Under the pieces are notes generated by a model that saw only the letters and a program-made list of their open reading frames with translations, made no database searches and was not told the DNA's origin. From Manis javanica (lineage: Eukaryota > Chordata > Mammalia > Pholidota > Manidae): DNA of 64,000 bases. Of this stretch, positions 45,688 through 59,669 are shown in pieces (the stretch's first letter is position 1; each line of letters starts with the position of its first letter). The stretch is from positions 91,560,001 to 91,624,000 of the forward strand of contig NC_133157.1 in assembly GCF_040802235.1 (NCBI RefSeq), in the 5' to 3' direction. The position numbers and the translations under genes were made by a program.

Positions 45688-47770
45688 TAGATAGATAGAT
45701 TCCCCACTAATAGAAACCAGGACTTCTTGGAGAAATGGCTGATTCCAGGTCTGGAGCAAGAAATGATGATCCTGGAACATCTTATCAGACCAGATAGCAA
45801 GGAGGCCAGTGGAGACAAAAGATCACATCACAAAGACACGGGAACCAGCTGCAAAGTGCTCCCAGGGGCCAAATTTGAGCGTCAATCGAGATTATAATTG
45901 TAAAGGATTAAAACTCATCAAATATATTTAAACCTTTAACTCATAAGTCTGCTTAAAACAGCATCACATTCAGAGGATGAGAAACTAATTTATTCTCTCG
46001 AAAACTGATAAATAATGGCAAAGAATCGAACATTTATCCTGCCTTTAGTATGTAAATAGCACCACTGGGTAGCCAAACGGTAGATGGGTAGAAACATCTC
46101 TTTATAGAAGTACTCAAGTCAGTATGTAAAAAAGAAATGTTAGAATTGGAATATCACCATTTTGAAACCCCCAGTGAATCAACAGTTAGGTATTGAGCAG
46201 CAACAGCTGTTAACCTTACAAAAAGGGGCAGACAGACATCACGTGCCTCCTGATGAAAGAACACACCACCACCCATGGTCTTGCCAAAAGGACTGAAGCT
46301 GAGGCTGATCCAACCTCTGGATTCAGCTGCCAGTTTGCAGGAAATACAGAGAAACATGTTGAATTGCATCAAGAGTATCAATCAGCAGAATCCAGCAGTG
46401 GGAAACTGTGGGTCAAAAGGCTCAGGTTCTTCAACAGATACATTATAAAGAAAAGAGAGGGATGGAGGAGGAAACCTGTAGATTAAAAGAGACTTGAAAG
46501 CTAGATCAGAATGTTTTTAAAAAGCGAGACTACATCGTATGTCTAGGAAGGCACATTCAAGCGATAAAACTATAAAGGAAGACAGAGAATAGATTAACTA
46601 GAAGAGTCAGAAGCAGGGTCACATCTGCAGGAAGGAAGGCAGTAGAGATTGAGAGAAGGCTTCTGGGGATGTTGGCAAAGTCCTATTCTTTGATCCGGTG
46701 GTGGTTGTTAAAATAGCTCCTTAAGCTATGCATTTGTTGCGCATATTTTTTTCTGTTTCATTTTACAATAAAAACATTTATTAAAAAAAAGTTTAATTGT
46801 GTAGAACTTGTAACATAAAAACATACAGAACTTTGGTACACTTTTTCTCCCATCCCTAACAGCCACCCACCTACCCTTTCTTCCTAGGTAATTATTCTGC
46901 AGCAGCATGGGGACATGATAGGATTTCATCTGTGAATATAGATGTGTGTACATGGTAACAAGGAGACATTCCCAAACGTTCTCATTTCTGTTGCTTTGGG
47001 GTTTCAGCATTTTCTTCACAGGACCCCTGGACCGAAAGAAATCCCAAACAGTTCCACTTAAGTGCATACAACTTAATAGTAGTAGTTTCTGTGCTGTCTG
47101 ACAGATGTCGCTGTTTCCCCCCAAAATTTAAAATCTGAGCTGTTCCCTGTGCCCCTGTGATTTGGTTCACTGTGTTTGGTGCCCTGCTTCACAGCTGGGG
47201 AACTCACGTTTTTAAACTAGTATGTGCCAGGCTCTGTGTAACAGTTTAATGTACCTGATAATTTAATATGTAAAATGATAGTATGGCATAGGTAGTGAGG
47301 TTTTAGTTCCTAATGGGGAAATAGAGCCTCGGAGAGACGCTTCCCATCCAAATGTTCCAGCAGATTATCTATAGATATCACAACAATCAGTGTAAGCTTG
47401 ATGAAGTTTCCTCATGTTTTGGATAAATGATTAAATTACCGTACTGACTTTAAGCCAGATTTATGCTGCCTCGTTTTTAAAAAAATAAAATTCACATACT
47501 TTGCACAAGTAGAATTAGCAAGCCTGGCAGGTTTTGTATAATGAATGTCTTGCCCCCAAATTGTGCCAATATGCTGTTTAATGCCACTCCCATGGCTGAT
47601 TACGACCTTACTTGTCTTGCCTCAAGAGAGATGCTAAGATCTCATTTTAAAGGGATGTCTTGTTTTGGTAAGACTTTCAAACTGTAGGAAATTTATGCTC
47701 AGAAATGTGGAGAGAAAGAAGCCCTGTCATAGGACAAAGGCTGGAACCCCATGTGTCTGCGAATACTCAC
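45688..47770. other. Stretch between the L1 and OAS1 exon 2
   Basis: Starts with (GATA)n. AT-rich, with no exon of SGSM1 or OAS1 and no clearly named repeat. OAS1 exon 3 and later exons would be expected here on the - strand and are not seen. Second candidate interval for the breakpoint. Confidence 0.5.
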
Positions 47771-48059
47771 CCAGGACATCAAAGACAGGCAGGACGTCAA
47801 ACTCCACCCCCTCTTGGATACAGGGGGACCTAAGCATGAAGCTCAGTGCACGGGGCTTCTCCCATCGTGGATTCTGGACCTCAAACACCACATCAAACTT
47901 TTTCTCTCATTGACAGGCTTCCAGCTGTCTCCTAATTACCCTGACGAACTCTCCTCAGTGCTGAAGCTGCTCCTGAAAACTTGTAAGGGGGCTGAGAAAG
48001 AGGATGAGGTCAGCATCAGATCGACCTCTGAGGAATGTGCCTTTGCCTGAGGAACCACC
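47771..48059 (-). pseudogene. OAS1: OAS1-like exon 2
   Basis: 289 nt. Two in-frame TGA codons interrupt it: one after [14 protein letters not shown] and one after IRRQLEACQ; both stand where the family has Arg. The acceptor dinucleotide is TG. Donor CTGG|gtgagt is intact. Confidence 0.88.
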
Positions 48060-48644
48060 CAAAATTGTGAGGAGAGTACAAATTAACATTTATTGAGAAG
48101 AGCCTCCTAAGTAAAATGACAAGAGCAATCACTAACATTCTTGAGTGCTAGCCACTGTTCTGAGGGTGTGACCAGTCTTAACTCCTGTAATGTTCACAAG
48201 GACTGTATGACTTAGGTACTGTTATTATTAGTTTCCATTTTTTAGGTGGAGAAATAGATGCCCTGAGAGATTATATAACAGCCCAATCACACAGGCAGTA
48301 GGTGGCAGAATGCAGTTCAAACCCTGGCTTCCTTGTTCTAGAGTCTGTGTTCTTCCCTTCCTATCCTTTACTGTCTTATCTGATTATATGCTGGTAGACT
48401 TAATTTGCCCAGCCCTATAAGTTATTGGGAGTCATGGATGCAGAAATTGAGGTACAGATAGGTTAAGTGATTTGTTCAAAGTTTCACAGCCATTAGATGC
48501 TCTCTGCTTTAAAAACTAATACTATTAACCAGCTCACAATACTACAGAAATGATGAGTCAGTCCCCAGGCTGGCCATGAATTAACAATCATGTACTAGAG
48601 TTGGGCCTCAGTTTCCTATCTCTGAAATGGACATGGCCTAGGAC

Positions 48645-49108
48645 AGTGGTTCACAAACTTTACCCAGGGCATTTATTTAAAAATTACAGATGTAAGTGAA
48701 ATAAGCCAGGTGGAGAAAGACAAATGCCATATGATTTCACTTATTTGTGGAATCTGAAAACAAAACAAAACCACATGAACAAAATGCCAGTAGACTCATA
48801 GACACTGACAAGTGACTGGTGGTTACCATGAGGGAGGGGCTGGGGTAGGTGGATGGGGAGGCAGAGCCGGGTATAGGGGCACAAAAATTCTCAGTCATAA
48901 TGGAAGTTGGTCGCAGGGATGGTAGTGCAGCATGGAGAACACAGCCAGTGATTCTGTAACATCTTCCTATGTTGACAGATAGTAACTGCACTAGTGGGGG
49001 TGAGGATTAAATAATATGGGTAACTGTTGAACCACTGTGTTGTGTACACTTGATTGACACCAATATAAGACTGTATATCAACGATACCCTAATAAAAAGA
49101 AATTACAG
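48645..49108 (+). mobile_element. MER5-like fragment plus L1 3' end in OAS1 intron 1
   Basis: ggacagtggttcacaaactt (48640-48680) is a hAT MER5-type fossil. From about 48690 an L1 3' end runs to about 49105 (gtgaaataagccaggtggag to ctaataaaaag). It is a different, older L1 type than the two large copies. Confidence 0.7.
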
Positions 49109-49287
49109 ATGAAATTACAGATTGCAGATTCTTACCCAAGAATCTATTCTCACAAGCTGCGATTATATTTTTGGTTTGGATAAATCAGACACCAGCAGCC
49201 CCAGAGAGCTCACCTGTTTGTCCTCTGTCTCCGTGGGAGCTTGCCCGCCCAGCCACCCCTTCCCCAGGTAGGCAGGCCCGGACTCAC

Positions 49288-49466
49288 CTTCACAACTTTC
49301 AACACCTGGACAGATGAGCAGCTCTTTGGAAACACCTCTCCTTCAGGAAACTGTAGATGATGACGATGACTTGGTTCACCTGCATGCGGAAATATGTTTC
49401 TGGCAGGAGCTGGTCTTCCATATACTTGTCCAGATGCGTGGCCGGGATGTCTCTGAGCTCCCCCAT
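49288..49466 (-). pseudogene. OAS1: OAS1-like exon 1, coding part
   Basis: ATG at 49466-49464. The exon is 179 nt where 180 is expected. The frame shifts about 40 nt before the donor AAG|gtgagt, after FLKERCF, and would reach a stop before the exon end. Confidence 0.88.
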
Positions 49467-49563
49467 GATGCCTGGGGCAGGGACGGGAGAGCCAGTGGCT
49501 GTGAACGGGCTTCAGGAAGCCGTCAGCTTCTCTCCCTTCGGCTGCCTCAGCCTGGCTGCTCTC

Positions 49564-49577
49564 CGTTTCGTTTCCTG
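49564..49577 (-). promoter_or_regulatory. OAS1: Interferon-stimulated response element upstream of OAS1
   Basis: On the - strand, CAGGAAACGAAACG, about 100 bp before the ATG. The core GGAAACGAAAC is the same as the known OAS1 ISRE bound by ISGF3 (from memory). Its survival fits recent loss of the gene or continued use of the promoter. Confidence 0.7.
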
Positions 49578-50149
49578 GGAAGGGAAGAGCTTAGCAAATG
49601 GCACATTGATTCCTGAACTGTATCTGCTCTCCCTGATCGCCCCTCCCTCCACTCTCTGGAAACTCCTCTGGTCCTTTAATGAGCTAACACAACAGGCCCT
49701 TCTTCAGACTGCACTCTGGAATGGTGCTTTTAGCCCCTGTTAGCACCTCGCCCAAGAAAAATCATAATTAAAAATAGATTTTTGGTGTCCTTCTTCATCT
49801 GCTGTTGTTGCTGACAAATTGTTTCATAATGCCCTCTGATCTTTGCAGCAGTACAAGCATAGTGCAAAGAGAAAAGGGAGTCAGAGAAATCAGGAAGCAT
49901 GAAGACCACCATGATCCTGAAACTCAAAGACTACCACTGTGCACATTTTGGTATAGACCTTCCCAGGTATTTCCACAAGCATACACACAAACACTGTTAT
50001 CTTTTTTTTAAGAAATGACATCATAGTGTATTGTTTTTCCTTTTGATTAATACTTATGGCAGTTGTATGTTTATGGAAAACTTGAACGAAAGGCAGGAGT
50101 TCCCAGGTACCCCCTCTCCTTCCACCCATGGTTTCCCCTGCCCACGTTT

Positions 50150-50705
50150 GTTACAATTGAATCAATACAGAAATGTTATTAACTAAAGTTCATAGTCTAC
50201 ATTAAGGTTCATTCTGCATTGTGCATTCCGTGGGTTTGCCAAATGCATCACGTCATGTGTCCATCATGATACAATCAGGCAGAACAGTTTCACTTCCTCA
50301 AAAATCTCCTTGTTCCACCTTTTCAACCCTCTCTGTTTAGATCTTCCTTCTTTTCTAATATTGTGTGTTCAATGCTAACCAATTCCCTCCATGTGCACTG
50401 CCCTTACTGCATCCCACAAACTTTAATTCATTATTTTTTCATTTAGAGCATAATATTTTAAAATTTCTCTCAAAACTTCTTTGACCCTTGTATAACTTAC
50501 AAGTGTGCTTTTTGATCTCTGAATATGTTGGAATTTTCCAGATAGCTTTCTTTCATTGATTTCTTATTTAATTCCATTGCGGTAGAGAGCATACTTTGCA
50601 TGATATCTGTTCTTTGGAATTTGTTAAGGCCCAGAATGTGGTCTGTCTTGGTGAATGTCCCATGTGAGCTTGAAAAGAATGTATATTCTTGGATGAAGGA
50701 GTCTA
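50150..50705 (-). mobile_element. Old L1 fragment, antisense
   Basis: On the - strand, IQEYTFFSSSHGTFTKTDHI (about 50640-50710) is the endonuclease end of ORF2; further L1-like AT-rich sequence extends to about 50150. Confidence 0.7.
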
Positions 50706-53700
50706 TAAATGCCTTTTCCTTAGCCAGCTCAATTAATTGACACTCCCCACTCCTGTATATCCTGTGACTTGAGCCAAAGGCAAAATGGAACCGTGAAGCA
50801 TCTGAGGGTCCACAGGACACTCTGCTCACCATTCGATTGTATGTAAATCAAAGATCTGGTTGGCTCCCAAGTGCCTTTTTGGCAATTGTGCTTGTTAATG
50901 AAATGCATGTTTTTCACTAACTATCTATAAGGAGATCCAAAAATAAGTACAAATGACATCTGTCCTTAGAAAACCAATGTTTTCAACCAACATGAATTCT
51001 TTGGAAAAAGGCAGTAAAGGCAAATTTCATAAAACGTTGCATGGAATTAGATAAGAGTGAGGCAACTGTAAAAGACTAAGGAAATATTGGAAAAATCCAG
51101 AATTGTGCCCTCATGCTTTTGCAGATGGCTTTATGTTCTTGATACCTTTAAAGAAACAGGAACAGGAAACTAAAGACAGCTCACCCTTGTGTGTTTTACG
51201 CAAGGTAGTAATGCAAGGTTCTGGTTGGGGGGCCTACTCTCAGCAAAAAGGACTAGGTCTTTACTGGACAACTGGGAAATTAAGGCACATGTGTGGGCCC
51301 TGGCAACCAAGTTTGAGAATCATGATACTCTGATGCCCTGCCTATGGAGTTGAAGACCCACAAGGGGGAAGTGACTTGCTCAAGGTCACACCACAAATTT
51401 TGGCCAGAGCCAAGCAAAATACACCTCTTGTGTGCATGCATGGCAATGTGTTTCTGTGGTGCTCAGAAGTATTACTTAACCTTCTTAGGCCAACGCCCCT
51501 AGCAAATCTGATTGAACCAAGGAGGAACCAGCACAGGGGGGTTCGGAGCACTGAGAGGCGTAAGCCATGTGCCAAGTTTGTGCCAAGTTCCTTTCGCCAG
51601 GAACTACCAGCTCCTTGAACTTCCCTTTTCCCGGGCCTCACCTTTGTCAGTCCCGATGGAAGACCAGACTTTGGCAACTTGCTCTCTCCTCTTTCAAGTA
51701 TTTACTATTATTATTATCATTCCCATTGTCCAGATGAGGAAACTGAGACTCAAGGAGGTTAGGGTCCACTGCTGGAAATCGACGGTCAGGATTCGAATGC
51801 CGGACTGAATGATTGAAAAGCTGGTGAGCTGTTTCGGTCTGGTGCTTTTTACCACACCATATTGCCTCTTGCAAAGTGTTTAATTGCAGTGAGACAAAAA
51901 AGGTAATTAGCCAAGGCAGGTGTACTGGTATTTATGAAAATTTTGCTCAGGTATATTCATCTCAGCTTCTTTGGCATGCCCCCATGCCTGGGGAAGGAGA
52001 TCAACCATTTTAGAGATGGAAGTTAGGTTTCTTTTCACCTGTCCATGACTGACGGGTAGTGGCTGCCTAGTGCTGTGTTGAGAAGGATTCAGAGGTTGCT
52101 AGTAGGCTCTAGCTTTCCTATATCAATAGGAAAAATGCCATATTGATTAGTGATTTCTTCTACAAGCACAGGACAAGAAAGTGCTAAGAAGTGTCTCCTG
52201 CCATTCCTTGGAGGCCTGTATGACCTAAATTGGCATCTCTCTCCACCTGGTGGCAGCTGGCTAAAGTGTGGGAAATATAGGTGGACTTGAGGGCAGTGAT
52301 TTGCAAAGTCATGATGGAGGTGGGAAGCACAAAACATCAACCAGGAAATATTTTCAAATATACACCTTGTCCCCAGGGCACAGCGGAATCTGGGAGAGGG
52401 AGAAGTCATTGGGGTGGGAGGGACAGCAGTGTGCATTGGGGCAGAGTATGGGTCATTTGAAAATCAAATCTTCCCAGGGAATTCTTTGAGGACTTCTGCC
52501 CCAAAACCGAGACCCACCTTTTTGGGAACAAGAAGAGGAAATTGTCTCCAGCTTGACCGGGAAGGGAAGGTTCTGTTGGATGGAATGGACAGCTCCTTCT
52601 GGGAAGTCACCAACATTCCTGATAAATTGCTTAAACACTTTTGGGATAAATTATAGTGAGGTAATCCTTCTGGAAAGTTAGTTACTCAGCTCACTTTCAA
52701 GACTGTTGAGAATCTCAAGTTAGCATCATGTGTGAAGGCTCATTGTGGGGCAGAGCAGAAGTGCTAGAATACCAAGGTGATGTTCTTGGTGATCTGTGTT
52801 AGTATCAGTCAGTGTGTTAAGAGCGCAGGGGTCCAATGATCTGGCTCCTCTCCTGGCACTGGTGCCCTGAGATGCTGGGTGTGTCATTCCCTTCTCTAGG
52901 CTTTGGGTTATTCATGTCAGACAAGTGGGTTGACTGATTAGCCCTGGCTCTTGGCTGGTGTCTCTTTCAGCCCTGATATTAGCTGATTCCACAACCACTT
53001 GGGGCTTTCCTCTGGGGTAGGTGGGAGATAATGGTGCTGCTTCCCCATTGGGTAACTGCCAGCAAAAAGCATTCTTGTAAGAGGGTGTGGGGTCAGCCAA
53101 GTTGCTTTGAGCCCACCTGCCCAAGATGAAATCCACTAGAAAACAAACTCCACATGGGCAGAGACCACATCTGCTTGTCCGCTGCTGTGTCCCCGGGGCT
53201 GAATGTAGTAGATGCTCATTAAATACTGGCTATCCAAGTAGCAGAATGTACCCTGATGGGGAGAAAGAACTTCCAGAAACCAGAAAGGAAAAACCCAGGC
53301 CACCAGTTTTCCTGGATATTCCTACTTTATTTTTGGCTACATCAGCACAAAGAAAGGAAATGGGTGGTTCTGCATGCACCAGAGGGGGTGTGTGTATTCT
53401 AGGCAGGGAGGTGATTACACTTGTCCAGGGGGTGTGTGCCCGGACAGAGCAAAAGCTCACTGCATGCTGATTCTAGCGCCAGTACCAGCGTTAGGCATTG
53501 GCAACATAGCCAGCATGCTTTCTCTCAAGGGCAAGCCGTGGAAAGGCAGTGGGGCTGAGAGTGGGCACCAAGGGGACCGACGGGGAGGGAGAGGGTTGGG
53601 AGGGAAGATGGCAGCCAGGAAGCTGTCAGCCATCTTGGGAAGGTGAAGAGCTTGATGTTGGTTATCCAAGGCAAGAAATTGGTGTCTTCCACTGAACTGT

Positions 53701-55192
53701 ACAGAGAGCTGGGGGTGGAAGGAGAAGGTTAAAAGGCATGTGTTTGGAGAAGTGAGAGTTTTAGTGTCCATCGGATGACTTCTATAGGTAAGGGTGGACT
53801 GTTGGGTAAGAAGAGGTGACTTTTGTGGCAGTGGGGGAAACACCATGGAAACTGGGAAAAATCACTTTCTCCTGGGGTGCTGAAGATTGCCTGTCACTCT
53901 TTAGTATATAGACCCACGATGGTATTTCATTCTCCCGACAAACTTGGTTAGAGGGTGCAAGAGATAGGAAGACAAGAGAGACTGAGACCAAGATACAGAC
54001 AGAGATACAGAGAGGTTCTAGGCAGTTCAGAGTGAGGGACAGGATGCGAAAGGGTCAGAGAGCCAGGGAGCTGGTGGTTTGCTCATTTAACTAAGAGCAG
54101 AGGGAGGACAAAGGCTGGGGCTTTGGAGAGGCCCCCCGGGGCCCAGAACTCTGGTGTCTAATGTCTGTGCGCTTGGGGAGGCCAGGGGCTGAGAAAGCCC
54201 CTCTATGTGCCTCAGGGTGCTGCTGTGCCCTTCGGGCAGTGCCAGCTGCTGGCCTGGGGCTGAGCCACCTGGCTCGTCTAGCAAAGAAGTGGGTGGTTTT
54301 AGGCAGGGTGGGCCTAAGTAGAACTTCAGGCTTCTGCCTGTGTTCTGTCAAGCTGGTGAAACGAGAAGAGGGGGAGAGGCTGCATTAAGATATTTTTTGC
54401 TTTTGCTATTTTACCCCCTTAGAGAGGGAGGAGGGGAAGGGGAGAGAGTTGGGAGAAGAGGGAAGAGGAGAGACGGGGAGAAAGGGTGAATTGGACATGG
54501 CGCAAAGGAGAGCTAGAGGGAGGCGGGGTCATAGAGAATGGGTGCTAATTTGTGCAAGGAAGCAAACGGGCTTCCTGAAAGGGCTACCGAGTCCCTCTGT
54601 GTGTCCTTCGTGTCAATTTCTTGATGCATTTGGAGCAGGGAGGGTGTGTTCCTAGCCTCTGAGGAGTTTAACCCCAGGGGTCTGTGTTCCTGGCCATGGG
54701 GGTATGTCATAGGGACTGCGGGAGCCTGGGGGCACTAGTTCTGCCCCAGAGCTCACTAGTTCTCACAGCCTTGCCTGGGGCAACTGCAAACTGAGGACAC
54801 GTGCAAATGTGATGCAGGAAACGCAAGTTGGTCCATGTTTGTTCATGGCCAGGAGGGTCTAAAAACAGTCCCAAACAGTGAAGAACCTTTGTAACATACC
54901 CAAACCCAGAGTCTGTTAAGTTAACGGCCTCCTTGTAAAATGTGCCCATCCCCTAGCCCTCCTGCTCCATCCTGGAGGGGCCAGAGGGGCCGCATCCTCA
55001 GCGGCCTGGCAGCATTGCCGAAGAAGGAGGACTTTGGTGGCAGTGCCCGTGGGCGGGGGCAACGAAAGGCAGGCTCAGGAAGGGCTGGGTGGGGAGGCCA
55101 GGAGAAGAGAGACCAGAGTGTGATGGGCAGCTGGGGCAGGCTGGGGGTGACTGGGCATGGGTGGGGCAGGGGCTGGGGGCCTGGCCACCATC
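50706..55192. other. Region between OAS1 promoter and RPH3A coding end
   Basis: No coding exon recognised. MIR-like pieces at about 51330-51480 and 51700-51800 and an L2 tail at about 53150-53240. The RPH3A 3' UTR must start at 55192 and run down, but I cannot place its poly(A) site. Confidence 0.55.
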
Positions 55193-55402
<210 letters not shown>

Positions 55403-56037
55403 CTATTTGGGGAAAACCTGACACCAAGCAGACCCCCTCCACCAAACAGATCCGTTTCTCTATGGACAATTACTGGCATGATGTTATGATTACTACTGGC
55501 CTTCTCTACCTATAGACCATGTACTCAAGAACCTGCAAGGACCCCCTATTATGGCATCAAGTCATTCCTAAATCATCTATTTTCTAGGACTTTCTACAAA
55601 TCACCACCTTACTCCCTGATAATTCTCTCCTACTACTTCCGGGTTCTCATTGCCTATTTCCAAAGAGTCAGTTTCGTCACCCAAGCAACCCTGCCTCCAC
55701 ACCTTTGCTCCCAACGTCTCCCCTGCCTGGGGTTCCCTTCCTGCTCCATCTTTAGTGACTATTCTTCCTCACCATTTGGTGGGGGCTGCAAAAATCAGAA
55801 CCTTCATCCTGGACTTGCCAGTAGATTAAGGAGATATCCATTGCACCGTGTTGTTCACAGAGGCCACAAGACCCCAATCTGCTGTGATTTAACTATTCTG
55901 CCGGAGGTGATTTATTCAGTAAATAACCAATTGTGATTGACTCTTCCTGGCTTGGTGAGCTTTCATCTAAAGGCATCTGCAGGTGAGACCCAAATCAGGC
56001 CCATGGGGCCCAACTTAGCCTTTAGACAATGTGGTTA

Positions 56038-58174
<2,137 letters not shown>

Positions 58175-58180
58175 TCATGC
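58175..58180. repeat. Target-site duplication, left (TCATGC)
   Basis: TCATGC directly before the LTR, repeated at 63627-63632. Confidence 0.9.
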
Positions 58181-58564
58181 TGTCCCGGCCCGCGGGACGA
58201 ACGTGGAGTGTGCCGGAGACGCCTGCAGAAATGAGACAAGCAAGAGACACAAAGAATGACCAGCAAGACAGGATGTCTGATCAAGCTGGCGAAGTTTATT
58301 GTTTACAGGCTCAATTTATACAAGTAGCAAGTAAGGGGTGGGTCAGGAGATAATTGGACCTTAGGTGGCGCTGGCGGGGAGGTGTTTTCACACATCCTCA
58401 AGGTCTCCCTATTTTCAGAGTGAGGAGTCTTGGCCCATCTTCCAGGACAAGATATGTTTTTGTGAGCAGATAACTTCCAAGGACTGCACCGGTTGCTCTC
58501 AAGCTTGTGCTTTCCCATGCTGCGTTCAGACGTGGGGGAAGGGACATAGCCCCGGCTCCCAACA
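58181..58564 (-). mobile_element. 3' LTR of the ERVK-like provirus
   Basis: Reads TGTTGGGAGCCGGGG to GGCCGGGACA on the - strand. It has a TATAAA at about 58317-58322 and an AATAAA at about 58297-58302. The TGTTGGGAGCC start is like IAP-type class II LTRs. Confidence 0.92.
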
Positions 58565-58590
58565 TCTCCCCCTTTTTTCTTTAATAAAAT
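58565..58590 (-). other. Polypurine tract of the ERVK-like provirus
   Basis: On the - strand AAAAAAGGGGGAGA lies immediately before the 3' LTR. Confidence 0.85.
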
Positions 58591-58773
58591 AACCAGCCTA
58601 ACTCAGACTGGGTCAAGGTATGTGCCTGTCTTAGGTTGTACGGTTGAAGTAAATCCTTACCCGTCATGGGGGCATAGTCCTCTGTCGACCACTCCCTGTC
58701 TTAGGTTGGTATTTACCATTCAACCATATCTTACCCGTCACTGGCTACCATACTTGACTTTAGATCTTATGAT

Positions 58774-59480
58774 TTACAAGTGGGGGGCCGTCTGCAATTT
58801 CAAATGATGCAGGTCTCTTAAGGCTTGTTGGATGAGTTTCCACATGCTGCGAAGGACACAAGGCCCTAGTAACAGCAATAGAAGACATAAAATGCTTAGG
58901 GTTAAGAGAGGTGTGACAGCGTGCCAGACACTATTCAGGGGTTCTTTGAACATGTCGAAAGACAGACATAACTTGAATATATATATAGGTTTTAACAAAC
59001 TGCTAGTTAAATTGCATATACACATTAACAATAGGAATATAGATACATAACAAAGGCAGACTTACAATTACTAGTTATATCTAATGAAATTAAAAAACTA
59101 GTTAAATAGCTTAGGCATTTGTAAAAACTTATTGACAATATGATGGATATCATCTAATTGATTTTGAGTAGTTTGAGAAATTGAAACAGCACATTCTTGG
59201 AAACTGATCACATCTTACATGCTCTTTTAACATCAGACAGTCCACAGCAGCGCGATTCTGAAGCACTGCAGCTCGCAATTCTCTGTTTTTGGTTGAGTTC
59301 AGCTAATACAGAAGCAGTCAAGTTTGTTGTTTTGCTATATGCACAGGCCAGCTTAGATATCTCTTTCTGCATTCCAATGACAAGTCTAGGAACTGGCAGG
59401 AGGAATGCAGCTGCAACTGCAACAGCGACAGGACCTCAAAGTTTCAAGTTTTCATCACAGTCAGATGGCAGAACTCGGAG
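58774..59480 (-). pseudogene. Env transmembrane subunit remnant
   Basis: On the - strand, from about 59430, the sequence reads an Ala/Val-rich fusion-peptide-like stretch, a heptad region (EISKLACAYSKTTNLT), an LQNRAAVD block and FPRMCCFNF with both Cys of a CX6CC-type motif. The last part (58774-59031) contains a second hydrophobic segment with LLLLLLGPCVLRSMW. Frame changes and stops interrupt it. It clearly resembles the env at 5348-5815. The surface subunit is not recognised. Confidence 0.7.
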
Positions 59481-59669
59481 AAGTCTCTTGTGCTTATATC
59501 CAGGTGGTCTATTAGAGCAGGAAGAATGCGTCCCACACTACAAACACCTCGATAGTGTGGAGAAAGGGCTTGATATCTTTTGTCATTATGCAAAAATACC
59601 CAACTATTTGGAAGTCTATATCCAGAAGACCATTTTACAATGATTGAAGAATTATAATAAGAGGGCACA

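Larger units (their letters stand above)
47771..49466 (-). pseudogene. OAS1: OAS1-like 2'-5' oligoadenylate synthetase, exons 1-2 only, broken
   Basis: OAS1 is an interferon-induced cytosolic sensor that binds double-stranded RNA and makes 2'-5' oligoadenylates, which activate RNase L. Exon 1 encodes [20 protein letters not shown] and FLKERCF. Exon 2 encodes [20 protein letters not shown] (the P-loop-like GGSSGKGT and two of the three catalytic Asp in SDAD) through [14 protein letters not shown] at the donor. Lesions: one base lost in exon 1 after FLKERCF, TG instead of AG at the exon 2 acceptor, and two TGA codons in exon 2. Exons 3 onward, with the third catalytic Asp, are missing. The promoter side keeps an ISRE. 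RPH3A lies upstream on the same strand, as in human. Confidence 0.88.

Noticed and set aside
47751-48050. 99-codon + frame with [18 protein letters not shown]
   Set aside because: Antisense of OAS1 exon 2.
59197-59643. 148-codon open frame on the + strand
   Set aside because: It is antisense to the env remnant of the - strand provirus.
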